From Enterococcus faecalis 13-SD-W-01 (lineage in GTDB: Bacteria; Bacillota; Bacilli; Lactobacillales; Enterococcaceae): 53,183 nt of DNA. A model generated the notes under the pieces. The model had not been told where the DNA came from. It saw only the letters and a program-made list of their open reading frames with translations, and made no database searches. The stretch is from assembly GCA_000415185.1 (NCBI GenBank), contig KE351646.1, positions 217,357-270,539 of the forward strand, in the 5' to 3' direction. How positions within the stretch are numbered: the stretch's first letter is position 1; every line of letters starts with the position of its first letter. Positions 1 through 10,607 of the stretch are shown in pieces. Both the position numbers and the translations under genes were made by a program.

Positions 1-1
1 T

Positions 2-994
2 AAAGTAGGTATTAATGGTTTTGGACGTATTGGACGTCTAGCATTCCGTCGTATCCAAGACGTAGAAGGAATCGAAGTAGTTGCAATCAACGACTTGACA
101 GATGCTAAAATGTTAGCACACTTGTTGAAATATGATACAACTCAAGGACGTTTCAACGGTACTGTTGAAGTTCATGAAGGTTCATTCAACGTAAACGGAA
201 AAGAAGTAAAAGTATTAGCTAACCGCAACCCAGAAGAATTACCATGGGGCGAACTAGGCGTAGATATCGTTCTAGAATGTACAGGATTCTTTACTTCAAA
301 AGAAAAAGCAGAATTACACTTAAAAGCTGGTGCTAAACGTGTTGTTATCTCTGCTCCTGGTGGAAACGATGTACCAACAATCGTTTACAACACAAACCAT
401 GAAACATTAACTGGTAAAGAAACAGTTATCTCAGGTGCTTCATGTACTACTAACTGTTTAGCTCCTATGGCTAAAACATTGAACGACAAATTTGGTGTTG
501 TTGAAGGATTAATGACAACTATCCACGCTTACACAGGTGACCAAATGACTCTAGACGGACCACACCCTAAAGGAGACTTCCGTCGTGCACGCGCTGCTGC
601 TGCTAACATCGTTCCTAACTCAACAGGTGCTGCTAAAGCTATCGGCCTAGTAATCCCTGAATTGAACGGTAAATTAGACGGAGCTGCTCAACGTGTTCCT
701 GTAGCTACAGGTTCATTAACTGAATTAGTAACAGTTCTTGACAAAGAAGTTACTGTTGATGAAGTAAATGCAGCAATGAAAGAAGCAGCAAACGAATCAT
801 TCGGTTACAACACTGACGAAATCGTTTCTTCTGACGTTGTTGGAATGACTTTCGGTTCATTGTTTGACGAAACTCAAACTAAAGTTATGACAGTAGGCGA
901 CAAACAATTAGTTAAAACTGTTGCTTGGTACGACAACGAAATGTCATACACTGCACAATTAGTACGTACTTTAGAATACTTCGCTAAATTATAA
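2..994 (+). CDS. gap: glyceraldehyde-3-phosphate dehydrogenase, 5' end cut
   Basis: Phosphorylating GAPDH oxidises glyceraldehyde 3-phosphate with NAD+ and phosphate to 1,3-bisphosphoglycerate in cytosolic glycolysis. The frame is open from base 2 and begins [12 protein letters not shown], the dinucleotide-binding glycine motif that normally starts about residue 4, so only a few codons are missing. The catalytic cysteine lies in SGASCTTNC (Cys codon 443-445), and the [10 protein letters not shown] segment near the C-terminus is typical. A strong terminator follows, then pgk, tpiA and eno, the usual glycolytic cluster. Any cggR-type regulator upstream is outside the window. Codon use is highly biased, as expected for one of the most expressed genes. 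Confidence 0.98.
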   Translation, partial: KVGINGFGRIGRLAFRRIQDVEGIEVVAINDLTDAKMLAHLLKYDTTQGRFNGTVEVHEGSFNVNGKEVKVLANRNPEELPWGELGVDIVLECTGFFTSKEKAELHLKAGAKRVVISAPGGNDVPTIVYNTNHETLTGKETVISGASCTTNCLAPMAKTLNDKFGVVEGLMTTIHAYTGDQMTLDGPHPKGDFRRARAAAANIVPNSTGAAKAIGLVIPELNGKLDGAAQRVPVATGSLTELVTVLDKEVTVDEVNAAMKEAANESFGYNTDEIVSSDVVGMTFGSLFDETQTKVMTVGDKQLVKTVAWYDNEMSYTAQLVRTLEYFAKL

Positions 995-1033
995 GATTCA
1001 CGTACGAGTGTAAATTTCAAACATGTACACTTA

Positions 1034-1069
1034 AAAGCGGGGAAGCAATCGCGCTTCTCCGCTTTTTTT
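1034..1069 (+). terminator. intrinsic terminator after gap
   Basis: A GC-rich stem (AAAGCGGGGAAGC with GCTTCTCCGCTTT, one G-U pair, about 6-nt loop) is followed by a run of seven T. It would limit read-through from gap into pgk, giving the two genes different mRNA levels. Confidence 0.85.
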
Positions 1070-1099
1070 GATAATGAAGTTATTTTAGGAGGAATCTCA

Positions 1100-2290
1100 A
1101 TGGCTAAGAAAACTGTAAAAGATATCGAGTTAAAAGATAAAAAAGTTCTTGTCCGTGTTGACTTCAACGTTCCATTGAAAGATGGCGTTATTACTGATGA
1201 TACACGTATCAAAGCAGCTTTGCCAACAATCAACTATGTGCTTGAACAAGGCGGAAAAGCAATTCTTTTCTCTCACCTAGGACGTGTAAAAACTGAAGAA
1301 GATAAAGAAGGAAAATCTTTAGCTCCAGTTGCAAAACGTTTAGGCGAATTATTAGGAAAAGAAGTTACTTTTGTTCCTGAAACACGCGGCGAAGAATTAG
1401 AAGCTGCAATCAGCAACATGAAAGACGGAGATGTAGTCGTTTTTGAAAACACTCGTTTTGAAGATGTTGATGGTAAAAAAGAAAGCAAAAATGATGCTGA
1501 CCTAGGTAAATACTGGGCTTCATTAGGCGATGTATTCGTAAACGATGCTTTCGGTACAGCTCACCGCGCACACGCATCTAACGTTGGTATCGCATCAACA
1601 GGTATCCCAACAGTTGCCGGATTCTTGATGGAAAAAGAAATCAAATTCATCGGCGAAGCAGTTGAAGAACCAAAACGTCCAATGGTAGCAATCCTTGGCG
1701 GAGCAAAAGTTTCTGACAAAATCGGTGTTATCGAAAACTTGATCCCTAAAGCTGACAAAATCTTGATCGGCGGCGGAATGACTTACACATTCTACGAAGC
1801 AAAAGGAATCAAAATCGGTAAATCTTTAGTTGAAGCAGACAAAGTTGCTTTAGCAAAAGAATTGATCGAAAAAGCAGGCGACAAATTAGTCTTGCCAATC
1901 GACAACGTATGTGCAGAAGAATTCTCAAACGATGTGAAAACAGAAGTGATTGAAGGAGACATCCCTGAAAACTTGATGGCTCTAGACATCGGCCCTGCAT
2001 CAGTAAAATTATTTGCTGACACATTGAATGGTGCGAAAACAGTTGTATGGAATGGTCCTATGGGCGTATTCGAAATGAGCAACTTTGCTAAAGGTACAAT
2101 CGGCGTTTGTGAAGCAATCGCTAACCTTGAAGATGCAACAACAATCATCGGCGGCGGAGACTCTGCAGCAGCAGCTGAACAACTTGGTTTTGCTGATAAA
2201 TTTACACATATCTCAACAGGCGGCGGCGCAAGCTTAGAGTTATTAGAAGGTAAAGAATTACCAGGCTTGGCAGCAATCAACGATAAATAA
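1100..2290 (+). CDS. pgk: phosphoglycerate kinase
   Basis: This cytosolic kinase transfers the acyl phosphate of 1,3-bisphosphoglycerate to ADP, giving ATP and 3-phosphoglycerate. The 396-residue length is normal for the family. The N-terminal substrate domain shows VRVDFNVPL and SHLGR, and the C-terminal nucleotide domain ends with the glycine-rich [11 protein letters not shown] and STGGGASLE loops. The start ATG is preceded by AGGAGG eight bases upstream. It lies between gap and tpiA; the 55-bp gap to tpiA has no terminator, so pgk and tpiA are probably cotranscribed. Confidence 0.98.
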   Translation: MAKKTVKDIELKDKKVLVRVDFNVPLKDGVITDDTRIKAALPTINYVLEQGGKAILFSHLGRVKTEEDKEGKSLAPVAKRLGELLGKEVTFVPETRGEELEAAISNMKDGDVVVFENTRFEDVDGKKESKNDADLGKYWASLGDVFVNDAFGTAHRAHASNVGIASTGIPTVAGFLMEKEIKFIGEAVEEPKRPMVAILGGAKVSDKIGVIENLIPKADKILIGGGMTYTFYEAKGIKIGKSLVEADKVALAKELIEKAGDKLVLPIDNVCAEEFSNDVKTEVIEGDIPENLMALDIGPASVKLFADTLNGAKTVVWNGPMGVFEMSNFAKGTIGVCEAIANLEDATTIIGGGDSAAAAEQLGFADKFTHISTGGGASLELLEGKELPGLAAINDK

Positions 2291-2327
2291 TTACTAAATT
2301 ATTTGTCAAAGTAAAACGTTAATCTGA

Positions 2328-3101
<774 letters not shown>

Positions 3102-3135
3102 TTAGTGAAAATTTGTGGAAAACTGCAAGAAATAT

Positions 3136-3164
3136 TTGCACTTCCGCTGAAAATTAACTAAAAT
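3136..3164 (+). promoter_or_regulatory. candidate eno promoter
   Basis: TTGCAC (3136-3141), 17-bp spacer and TAAAAT (3159-3164) form a good vegetative promoter. The predicted transcript starts about 3171, exactly at a 16-bp palindrome (TAAGGG-AAAT-CCCTTA, 3171-3186), so the eno mRNA would carry a hairpin at its extreme 5' end and a leader of about 95 nt. Confidence 0.55.
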
Positions 3165-3250
3165 CGTAAATAAGGGAAATCCCTTAGGAAAAACAAATCG
3201 GCGTCTTGGAGTTTCCTTGCAAAAGGAGCTTTGGGACAGCCACTAATTAA

Positions 3251-4564
<1,314 letters not shown>

Positions 4565-4589
4565 TCGATCATTGATCGATTGATGTTTG

Positions 4590-4621
4590 AAGCTGTGAGG
4601 AATTTTCCTCACAGCTTTTTT
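4590..4621 (+). terminator. intrinsic terminator after eno
   Basis: Twelve-base arms AAGCTGTGAGGA and TCCTCACAGCTT pair perfectly around a 4-nt loop and end in a T run. A second A/T-rich inverted repeat (CTATCGCTTTTT ... AAAAAGCGATAG, 4630-4658) lies directly behind it and could act in either direction. Confidence 0.9.
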
Positions 4622-4675
4622 GTTTGTTCCTATCGCTTTTTTTAGAAAAAAGCGATAGCCAAAAATTTAGACACT

Positions 4676-4693
4676 TTTACAGGTTTGTGTAAA
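4676..4693. promoter_or_regulatory. inverted repeat upstream of ohyA
   Basis: TTTACA-N6-TGTAAA is a perfect 6-bp-arm inverted repeat about 90 bases before the oleate hydratase start. No clear -35/-10 pair can be placed nearby by eye. It may be an operator, but short A/T-rich repeats also occur by chance. Confidence 0.25.
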
Positions 4694-4781
4694 TTCTTGG
4701 ATTTTACCGATACATATTTTTGTCAGCCATTTGGAAGACTGTTACACTTTATTTGTAAGTAACGAAATAGGAGGAAAAAAG

Positions 4782-6554
4782 ATGAGATACACAAATGGTA
4801 ACTACGAAGCTTTTGCAAGAAGCAGAAAGCCAGCTGATGTTGACAACAAAAATGCCTATATCGTTGGTGCCGGTCTCGCTGGCTTAGCTGCAGCGGTATT
4901 TTTGATTCGAGACGGACATATGAAAGGCGAACATATCCATATCTATGAAGAACTTTCACTTTCAGGGGGATCATTAGACGGAAAATTTATCCCTCATGAT
5001 GGTTTTGTTACTCGAGGCGGCCGTGAAATGGAAAATCATTTTGAATGTTTATGGGATCTATTCCGTTCGGTGCCATCTTTAGAAGTAGAAGATGCTTCTG
5101 TTTTAGACGAATTTTATTGGTTGGATCATGACGATCCAAATTCATCTAATTGTCGGATCATCCATAATCGAGGCGAAAGAGTCGCCGACGATGGTCAGTT
5201 TACTTTATCAAAAACGGCCCAAAAAGAACTTGTCCATTTATTTATGACTTCCGAAGACCAATTGATTGGTCAACGAATCGAAGATGTTTTTGGTGACGAA
5301 TTTTTCGAATCTAATTTTTGGTTATACTGGTGCACGATGTTTGCCTTTGAAAAATGGCATTCTGCGATCGAGATGAGAAGATATGTCATGCGCTTTATCC
5401 ATCACATCAAAGGACTGCCTGATTTTACGGCACTGAAATTCACTCGATACAACCAATATGAATCCTTAGTAAAACCATTATTGTCTTATTTAGAAGACCA
5501 AGGCGTTGATTTCCAATATGGAACAAAAATCAATAACATCCAAGTCGATATCGATAAAGAAAGCAAGACTGCACGACAAATCGAATATATCCAAGAAGGA
5601 AAAACACAAGCAATCTCACTGACAGAAAATGATTTGGTCTTTGTAACAAATGGATCTATCACTGAAAGTTCTACCCAAGGAGATCACCATACGCCAGCAC
5701 CAATCACACACGAGTTGGGCGGCAGCTGGAATCTATGGAAAAACTTAGCGAAACAGTCCGAAGAATTTGGACATCCCGAAGTATTCTGTGAAAACCTGCC
5801 AGATGAAAGCTGGTTCGTTTCGGCTACTGTCACATGGGAGAATTTTGATATCGAACCTTATATCTCTCGTTTGACGAAACGTAAATTACGAACAGGAAGA
5901 GTCGTTACTGGCGGGATCATCACCATCAAAGATTCAAACTGGGGCATGAGTTTTGCAACACATCGACAACCTCATTTTAAAGAACAAAACGATCAGCAAA
6001 CCATTACATGGGTCTACGGATTGTTGTCGAATACACCAGGAAATTATATCAAGAAACCAATCGAACAATGCAGCGGGCAAGAAATCGCTCAAGAATTGAT
6101 GTATCATCTTGGCGTACCAGAAGAAGATATCCAACGCTTCTCTGAAACATCTTGCACAGTTATTCCTGTCTACATGCCGTTCATCACTTCTTACTTTATG
6201 TTAAGAGAACCTGGCGATCGTCCAAAAGTGATTCCAGACGGATCAAAAAACTTAGCTTTCATTGGTAATTTCGCCGAAACAGAACGCGATACAGTCTTTA
6301 CCACTGAATATTCTGTACGGACAGCCATGGAAGCCGTGTATCAGCTGTTAGACGTGGAGAGAGGCGTCCCAGAAGTATTTGCTTCTGCTTACGACTTGAG
6401 AACACTCGCAAACTCTATTTACTATCTGTCAGACAAGAAGAAATTGACAGAGATGGATCTGCCATTTGTTGAACGTAAATTAGTGGAAGGGTTTATCAAG
6501 AAAACAGAGCATACGTATATCGGTGATATCTTGAAAGAAAATAATCTGTTATAA
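4782..6554 (+). CDS. ohyA: oleate hydratase (myosin-cross-reactive antigen family)
   Basis: FAD-dependent oleate hydratases add water to the cis-9 double bond of free unsaturated fatty acids, giving 10-hydroxystearate from oleate. They act at the membrane-cytosol interface and are linked to detoxification of host fatty acids. The 590-residue length is typical. The N-terminal FAD-binding motif is [11 protein letters not shown] near residue 27. The long Glu- and Asp-rich substrate region ([15 protein letters not shown]) and the late [19 protein letters not shown] segment match the family. I chose the ATG at 4782 because AGGAGG (4769-4774) precedes it; an in-frame ATG 17 codons upstream has no such site. 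It is flanked by terminators on both sides, so it is monocistronic. Confidence 0.95.
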   Translation: MRYTNGNYEAFARSRKPADVDNKNAYIVGAGLAGLAAAVFLIRDGHMKGEHIHIYEELSLSGGSLDGKFIPHDGFVTRGGREMENHFECLWDLFRSVPSLEVEDASVLDEFYWLDHDDPNSSNCRIIHNRGERVADDGQFTLSKTAQKELVHLFMTSEDQLIGQRIEDVFGDEFFESNFWLYWCTMFAFEKWHSAIEMRRYVMRFIHHIKGLPDFTALKFTRYNQYESLVKPLLSYLEDQGVDFQYGTKINNIQVDIDKESKTARQIEYIQEGKTQAISLTENDLVFVTNGSITESSTQGDHHTPAPITHELGGSWNLWKNLAKQSEEFGHPEVFCENLPDESWFVSATVTWENFDIEPYISRLTKRKLRTGRVVTGGIITIKDSNWGMSFATHRQPHFKEQNDQQTITWVYGLLSNTPGNYIKKPIEQCSGQEIAQELMYHLGVPEEDIQRFSETSCTVIPVYMPFITSYFMLREPGDRPKVIPDGSKNLAFIGNFAETERDTVFTTEYSVRTAMEAVYQLLDVERGVPEVFASAYDLRTLANSIYYLSDKKKLTEMDLPFVERKLVEGFIKKTEHTYIGDILKENNLL

Positions 6555-6636
6555 AAGCAATGAAACATTCGACCAAAAACTGTCAATATCCCTCTTATTT
6601 TTTGCGGCCGATCCGTTTCGCTTTTAGTTCAACTGG

Positions 6637-6674
6637 AAAAGGCGCAGGAGATTTCCTGTGTCTTTTCTTTTTTT
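6637..6674 (+). terminator. intrinsic terminator after ohyA
   Basis: AAAGGCGCAGGA pairs with TCCTGTGTCTTT (two G-U pairs) and is followed by a T-rich tract. It ends the oleate hydratase transcript. Confidence 0.75.
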
Positions 6675-6686
6675 AGGAGAGTTATC

Positions 6687-6715
6687 TTGTAAAACACAAA
6701 ATATAGTAGTATATT
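6687..6715 (+). promoter_or_regulatory. candidate promoter of the deoxynucleoside kinase gene
   Basis: TTGTAA (6687-6692), 17-bp spacer and TATATT (6710-6715) lie 43 bp before the start codon. Confidence 0.55.
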
Positions 6716-6757
6716 TAATTTACGATTCTATATATAGTGTTTTAGGAGAGCTGTTTG

Positions 6758-7405
6758 ATGAAAATATTTATTTCAGGTGCAATTGGGGTAGGGAAAACAA
6801 CATTGGCGGAATTATTATCAAGAGAACTTGATTTGCCGATCTATGTAGAACCTGTCGATGATAACCCTGTACTACCTTTGTTTTACGAAAACCCAAAAGA
6901 ATACGCATTTATGCTGCAAATCTATTTCTTAAGCCATAGAATAAAAAATACACGGGAAATGATGGCGATGGACGATTACATCGCAGACCGTTCATTATAT
7001 GAAGATAAGTTGTTTTTCCACGCGATCCGCGATTCTGGCAGAGCAACGGATTTGCAAGTGACGGTTTATGATGAGATGGACAGCGCTGTGACGACGGGTA
7101 TTTTAGAAGATGAACGTTATCGACCGGATCTGATGGTCTTTATCGACTTGAGCGAGGAAGAGATGCTGCGCCGCATACGTCAGCGAGGAAGAGACTATGA
7201 GCAGTTTGAAGATGATCCTTCCTTAAGAGACTATTATATTTTGCTGCTTAAACGTTACAAAGAATGGATTGCCGATTATGACGCGAGTCCAAAATTGATT
7301 ATTGATGGCAACACATTAGACCTTCTGAATGACAGCGGACATCAAGAAGCAGTAATCAGCCAAATAAAAGAACAATTGGGCACGATTTATTCAGCAAAAG
7401 GTTGA
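6758..7405 (+). CDS. deoxynucleoside kinase (dAdo/dGuo/dCyd kinase family)
   Basis: A cytosolic salvage kinase that phosphorylates deoxyribonucleosides to 5'-monophosphates with ATP. The 215-residue protein has the P-loop GAIGVGKTT (residues 7-15), the catalytic-base region YVEP (Glu31), the DRS motif at 77-79 in ADRSLYED, and the arginine-rich lid RRIRQRGRDYE. Which bases it prefers cannot be told from sequence alone; lactic acid bacteria often have dAdo- and dGuo-specific members. I use the ATG at 6758, nine bases after AGGAG, not the adjacent TTG. It is a single-gene unit with its own promoter and terminator. Confidence 0.9.
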   Translation: MKIFISGAIGVGKTTLAELLSRELDLPIYVEPVDDNPVLPLFYENPKEYAFMLQIYFLSHRIKNTREMMAMDDYIADRSLYEDKLFFHAIRDSGRATDLQVTVYDEMDSAVTTGILEDERYRPDLMVFIDLSEEEMLRRIRQRGRDYEQFEDDPSLRDYYILLLKRYKEWIADYDASPKLIIDGNTLDLLNDSGHQEAVISQIKEQLGTIYSAKG

Positions 7406-7450
7406 TCAGGTACAAAAAGCAACCAAATAATAACAGTGTCGAAATCAACA

Positions 7451-7485
7451 GAAGCCAGGTGCAGATGCATCTGCTTCTTTTTTTT
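7451..7485 (+). terminator. intrinsic terminator after the deoxynucleoside kinase gene
   Basis: GAAGC and GCTTC enclose an inner palindrome GCAGATGCATCTGC, and nine or more T follow. Confidence 0.7.
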
Positions 7486-7527
7486 TATTTAAAATATAAA
7501 AAAAAGAAGAAAAGAATTTAGTAAAAC

Positions 7528-7557
7528 TTGAGCAATTTTTCTTGAAAGTGATACAAT
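7528..7557 (+). promoter_or_regulatory. candidate promoter of the alpha/beta hydrolase gene
   Basis: TTGAGC (7528-7533), 18-bp spacer and TACAAT (7552-7557), with an upstream TGa giving an extended -10. The leader to the GTG start is about 90 nt. Confidence 0.55.
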
Positions 7558-7650
7558 GAACGAGAATATGCAATTATAGGATTCGAGTAAAAATCATTAT
7601 AGGAAGCATAAAGATTTATTGATCATTCAAAGAGAAAGTGAGGAAGTAAA

Positions 7651-8610
7651 GTGGGACTGATCTATTTACTTATCCTTTTATTCGCAGCAGTTTTTATTTA
7701 TTGTTTTTTGTCTTATGAATATGCGAAAAAATTAATCAAAGCAGGGGTACAGCGCGGCTATAACTGGTATGAGACAACAGGGCATCGTTTGATGAATCCA
7801 GCAGCTTTTGCAACGGTCGAAAAGAGTCGCCGAAAATTAGAACAACAAGCTTCGAGCTTCTGGGAAACCGGAGAAAAGAAGACCATCAAAAGCCATGATG
7901 GATTGAAATTGAGCGGCAGTCTGTTTCGTCAACAAAATTCTTCGGAGTGGGTGATTGGTGTCCATGATTATCGCAGTACCGGAAAACGTGATCTTTCATT
8001 TATCGGAAAAAAATATTTTGAACAAGGATACAATGTCTTGATCCCTGATTTGCGCGCACATGGAGAAAGTGAAGGAGAAATCATCGGGATGGGCTGGCTG
8101 GATCGCTTAGATTTGATTGGCTGGGTCAACTTAGTGTTAGAAGAATATCCTGATGCGACGATTATTTTTCACGGCGAATCAATGGGTGCGTCAGCAATCA
8201 TGATGATGAGCGGAGAAAAACTGCCGAAACAAGTCAAAGGATTTATTTTGGATAGCGGTTATGTGTCCGTTTATGCAGAATTGCGCTATATGCTCAGCAA
8301 GCTGACACGTTTTCCTAAATGGCTGATCATGCGTTATGCCAATCGCTATGCTCAAAAATACGCGGGTTATTCATTAAAACAAGCTTCTGCTACACGTCAA
8401 TTAGGCAGCAACCATCTGCCGATCCTTATTCTGCATGGGGAATATGATCATTTCGTTCCTGTCGAAGCTGCTTATACCGTCTACGGAGCCACTGCTGGCA
8501 GAAAAGAATTGTTTTTGATCCCAAAATCAGAACATCTAGAAGCAGCAGCAAGAGATTCTGAAGCATATTGGCAGACGATTTTTACCTTTATCCAAAAAGA
8601 AATCAAGTAA
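7651..8610 (+). CDS. membrane-anchored alpha/beta hydrolase
   Basis: A serine hydrolase of unknown substrate. Residues 1-20 form one hydrophobic segment followed by positive charges, so it is probably a signal anchor with the catalytic domain at the membrane. The alpha/beta-hydrolase core begins about residue 75. The nucleophile is Ser177 in GESMGAS, the acid probably lies in HGEYDHFVP and the histidine in SEHLEAA near the C-terminus. At 319 residues it resembles the DUF1749- or BAAT-like Firmicute hydrolases often annotated only as alpha/beta hydrolase. The start is GTG at 7651 after GTGAGGAAG. It is alone in its unit. Confidence 0.85.
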   Translation: MGLIYLLILLFAAVFIYCFLSYEYAKKLIKAGVQRGYNWYETTGHRLMNPAAFATVEKSRRKLEQQASSFWETGEKKTIKSHDGLKLSGSLFRQQNSSEWVIGVHDYRSTGKRDLSFIGKKYFEQGYNVLIPDLRAHGESEGEIIGMGWLDRLDLIGWVNLVLEEYPDATIIFHGESMGASAIMMMSGEKLPKQVKGFILDSGYVSVYAELRYMLSKLTRFPKWLIMRYANRYAQKYAGYSLKQASATRQLGSNHLPILILHGEYDHFVPVEAAYTVYGATAGRKELFLIPKSEHLEAAARDSEAYWQTIFTFIQKEIK

Positions 8611-8655
8611 TCAAAATCCTTCAATTATTTGGTGAAAATAGGTCGGAGGAAATGT

Positions 8656-8684
8656 TTGTCTCCAGGTGTCTTGACTGTTAAAAT
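8656..8684 (+). promoter_or_regulatory. candidate promoter of the yjdI-yjdJ pair
   Basis: TTGTCT (8656-8661), 17-bp spacer and TAAAAT (8679-8684) with TGt directly before it, an extended -10 promoter 44 bp ahead of the first start codon. Confidence 0.6.
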
Positions 8685-8727
8685 TTATGAGAACAAAAAA
8701 GACTACCAGAGCAAGGAGCGAGGTCAG

Positions 8728-8994
8728 ATGGACGGAAGTCGATTGAATGACAAACCAGCTGTTGAAGAAGAATTATTAGCACAAGGTTACCGTAAATATA
8801 CTGGTGAAGATATTGATATTTACTATAACAAAAGTATCTGTATCCACAGTGGGAACTGTGTAAGAGGAAATCCAGAAGTATTCGAAGTAGGACGCAGACC
8901 TTGGATCATTCCAGATAATGCTTCAGCAGATGAAGACAGCCGAGTAATCAACACATGCCCGAGCGGAGCTTTGAAGTTTATACGAAAAGGGTGA
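8728..8994 (+). CDS. YjdI-like divergent 4Fe-4S mono-cluster protein
   Basis: An 88-residue protein of the small divergent ferredoxin family (Fer4_19), like E. coli YjdI. The visible cysteines are Cys38 and Cys44 in CIHSGNC and Cys77 in TCPSGA, giving a C-x5-C plus CP pattern. A fourth ligand is not obvious, so the cluster type is uncertain. Its partner and function are unknown; a role in electron transfer or redox sensing is inference. I chose the ATG at 8728 because AAGGAG lies nine bases upstream; the frame extends 33 codons further, but that part overlaps the predicted promoter. The next gene encodes a YjdJ-like acetyltransferase, the same pairing as in E. coli. Confidence 0.75.
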   Translation: MDGSRLNDKPAVEEELLAQGYRKYTGEDIDIYYNKSICIHSGNCVRGNPEVFEVGRRPWIIPDNASADEDSRVINTCPSGALKFIRKG

Positions 8995-9002
8995 CAAGAA
9001 AA

Positions 9003-9278
9003 ATGGAAATCAGAGAAGAAAAAAATCGTTTTGCTTTATTGAATGATGAACAACAGGAAATCGGAGAAATGACTTGGGCAGAAGCAGGTCCGGAAATCAT
9101 GATCATCGACCATACCTTCGTCGATCCTAAATACCGCGGCCAGAAACTTGCGGAAAAAATTGTACTAAGCGGCGTAGAATTCGCACGACGCGAAGGAAAA
9201 AAAGTGATTCCTTTATGCCCGTTTGCTAAAAAAGAATTTGAACAAAAAGCTGAATATCAAGATGTGTTGAAAAAATAA
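9003..9278 (+). CDS. YjdJ-like small GNAT N-acetyltransferase
   Basis: A 91-residue single-domain GNAT protein of the small YjdJ/GTL3B type (N-acetyltransferase_14). The acetyl-CoA-binding core is visible in VDPKYRGQKLAEKIV (RGxxLA type), followed by PLCPFAKKEF, typical of this subfamily. The substrate is unknown. The start at 9003 lies eight bases after the yjdI-like stop and follows AAGGGTGA, so the two are translated from one mRNA. An upstream in-frame start would overlap the preceding gene and lacks a ribosome site. Confidence 0.75.
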   Translation: MEIREEKNRFALLNDEQQEIGEMTWAEAGPEIMIIDHTFVDPKYRGQKLAEKIVLSGVEFARREGKKVIPLCPFAKKEFEQKAEYQDVLKK

Positions 9279-9325
9279 TCAGTATTTTTTTGCTGACAAG
9301 ATCAGATATCGCGATTGAATGTATA

Positions 9326-9363
9326 AGAGACGGACTGCGTGTTTTGCGGAAGTCTCTTTTTTC
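9326..9363 (+). terminator. intrinsic terminator after the yjdJ-like gene
   Basis: AGAGAC and GTCTCT close a longer stem whose upper part is CTGC with GCGG, followed by a T run. Confidence 0.7.
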
Positions 9364-9394
9364 TTTTCTGGAGCAGGCTTTTGTTTTTATAGGC

Positions 9395-9423
9395 TGGAAA
9401 TTCCAGTAGTAGTGTGATAGAGT
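9395..9423 (+). promoter_or_regulatory. weak candidate promoter and palindrome before secG
   Basis: TGGAAA (9395-9400), 17 bp and TAGAGT (9418-9423) preceded by TGa. A perfect 13-bp palindrome CTGGAA-A-TTCCAG (9394-9406) covers the putative -35. Either reading is tentative. Confidence 0.35.
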
Positions 9424-9462
9424 TAAAGAGACGAGATTTTTTAAGAGAAGGGAGGAAATAAC

Positions 9463-9699
9463 ATGTATAATCTGATTTTAGGAATCGTAATCGTGTTATC
9501 TATCATTATGGTCATTGCAATCATGATGCAGCCTAGCAAACAAAATAGTGCTGCGAGTGCTTTTACCGGCGGAGCGGATCAGCTCTTCGGCAAACAAAAA
9601 GCACGCGGATTTGAAGCAGTGATGCAGCGGGCAACAGCAGTGATGGGCGCTGCTTGGATGATCTTGCTGTTTGTTTTAGCGTTTCTATCTTCACATTAG
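9463..9699 (+). CDS. secG: preprotein translocase subunit SecG
   Basis: SecG is the small accessory subunit of the SecYEG protein-conducting channel in the cytoplasmic membrane. The 78-residue protein has two hydrophobic segments (about 2-22 and 55-75) joined by a polar loop with QPSKQNSAASAFTGG and LFGKQKARG, the family hallmark. It follows GGGAGG. It heads the conserved Firmicute order secG-carboxylesterase-rnr-smpB, although a terminator-like hairpin separates it from the esterase gene here. SecA, its motor partner, is also in this window. Confidence 0.95.
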   Translation: MYNLILGIVIVLSIIMVIAIMMQPSKQNSAASAFTGGADQLFGKQKARGFEAVMQRATAVMGAAWMILLFVLAFLSSH

Positions 9700-9740
9700 A
9701 AACCATGAAACAAGTAAAGTGATTTTGACTTTAAATGACC

Positions 9741-9786
9741 AGAGCTAGGGCATGTGTCGATCGACCGTTGTCCCGGCTCTTTTTTC
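9741..9786 (+). terminator. intrinsic terminator after secG
   Basis: AGAGCTAGGGCA pairs with TGTCCCGGCTCT (with mismatches), with a GTCGATCGAC palindrome in the upper stem, then seven T. It should attenuate transcription into the esterase-rnr-smpB genes. Confidence 0.7.
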
Positions 9787-9851
9787 TGTAAGTAAACCGC
9801 ATACAACAGGTTCTATCTAAACTATGGTAAAATGAAAATGAGGTGAAACAA

Positions 9852-10607
9852 ATGAAAATCAATCTCCCAAAAGAGCTGTACGCGCCCCATGGAAAACGTG
9901 CGGTACTTCTTTTACATGCGTATTCAGGCAGTTCAAATGACGTTCGAATGTTGGCTCGTTTTTTAGAAAAAGCCGATTATACCGTTTATGCTCCCATGTT
10001 TGACGGGCACGGTACGTTAGACCCTGAAGATATCTTGACGCAGACACCGGAGAACTGGTGGGAAAATACAAAACAAGCTGTTTCTTTTTTGAACAAAGAA
10101 GGATTCTCTGAGATTGCTGTATTCGGACTTTCGATGGGCGGGATTTTCGCCGTACGGACAATAGAAGAATGTTCTGTTTTGGGCGGCGGCTTCTTTTGTT
10201 CGCCAATCATGCCAGTTGAAACCAACGTACCGGAAAACTTTGAAAAATATGCTGGGCAAGTATTGAAGACGGCCGGGAAAACAGAAACAGAAATCAATGA
10301 AAAATTAACAGCGATGCGTCCAAAAATCAAAGAGCAGCTAGCGGCGATCGAAGCGCAGGCAGCTATTGCCGCGGAGAAACTTTCGGAAATCAGCGTTCCC
10401 GTTTTTATGGCACAAGCCGGAAAAGACCAAATGATCGATCCGATGGGTATTTTCGAAACAGCGCGCGCGCTGCGTGAACAAAGAACAGTTTTACAATGGT
10501 ATCCAAATAGTCCGCATGTCATCACTGTCGGAAATGACCGACGTGAGTTAGAAGAAGATGTGCTGGATTTTTTAAATAAATTACCTTGGAATGAGGAAAA
10601 TATATGA
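9852..10607 (+). CDS. est: carboxylesterase, Est30-like
   Basis: A cytosolic alpha/beta hydrolase related to Geobacillus Est30, which hydrolyses short- and medium-chain esters. The 251-residue sequence has the oxyanion region LLLHAYSGS near residue 20, Ser94 as nucleophile in GLSMGG, Asp in AGKDQMI and His in NSPHVIT. Its physiological substrate is unknown. I chose the ATG at 9852 after AGGTGA; the GTG three codons upstream overlaps that ribosome site. Its stop overlaps the rnr start (ATGA), so the two are translationally coupled. A possible extended -10 (TGgTAAAAT, 9825-9833) lies very close to the gene. Confidence 0.88.
   Translation: MKINLPKELYAPHGKRAVLLLHAYSGSSNDVRMLARFLEKADYTVYAPMFDGHGTLDPEDILTQTPENWWENTKQAVSFLNKEGFSEIAVFGLSMGGIFAVRTIEECSVLGGGFFCSPIMPVETNVPENFEKYAGQVLKTAGKTETEINEKLTAMRPKIKEQLAAIEAQAAIAAEKLSEISVPVFMAQAGKDQMIDPMGIFETARALREQRTVLQWYPNSPHVITVGNDRRELEEDVLDFLNKLPWNEENI

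Noticed and set aside
1792-2280. Long open frame on the minus strand of pgk
   Set aside because: Antisense shadow of a highly codon-biased gene; no ribosome site, no recognisable protein. The same holds for other minus-strand frames in gap, eno, atp, secA and liaX.
9986-10525. 179-codon minus-strand frame inside the carboxylesterase gene
   Set aside because: Fully antisense to a clear alpha/beta hydrolase, with no promoter or ribosome site and no family resemblance.
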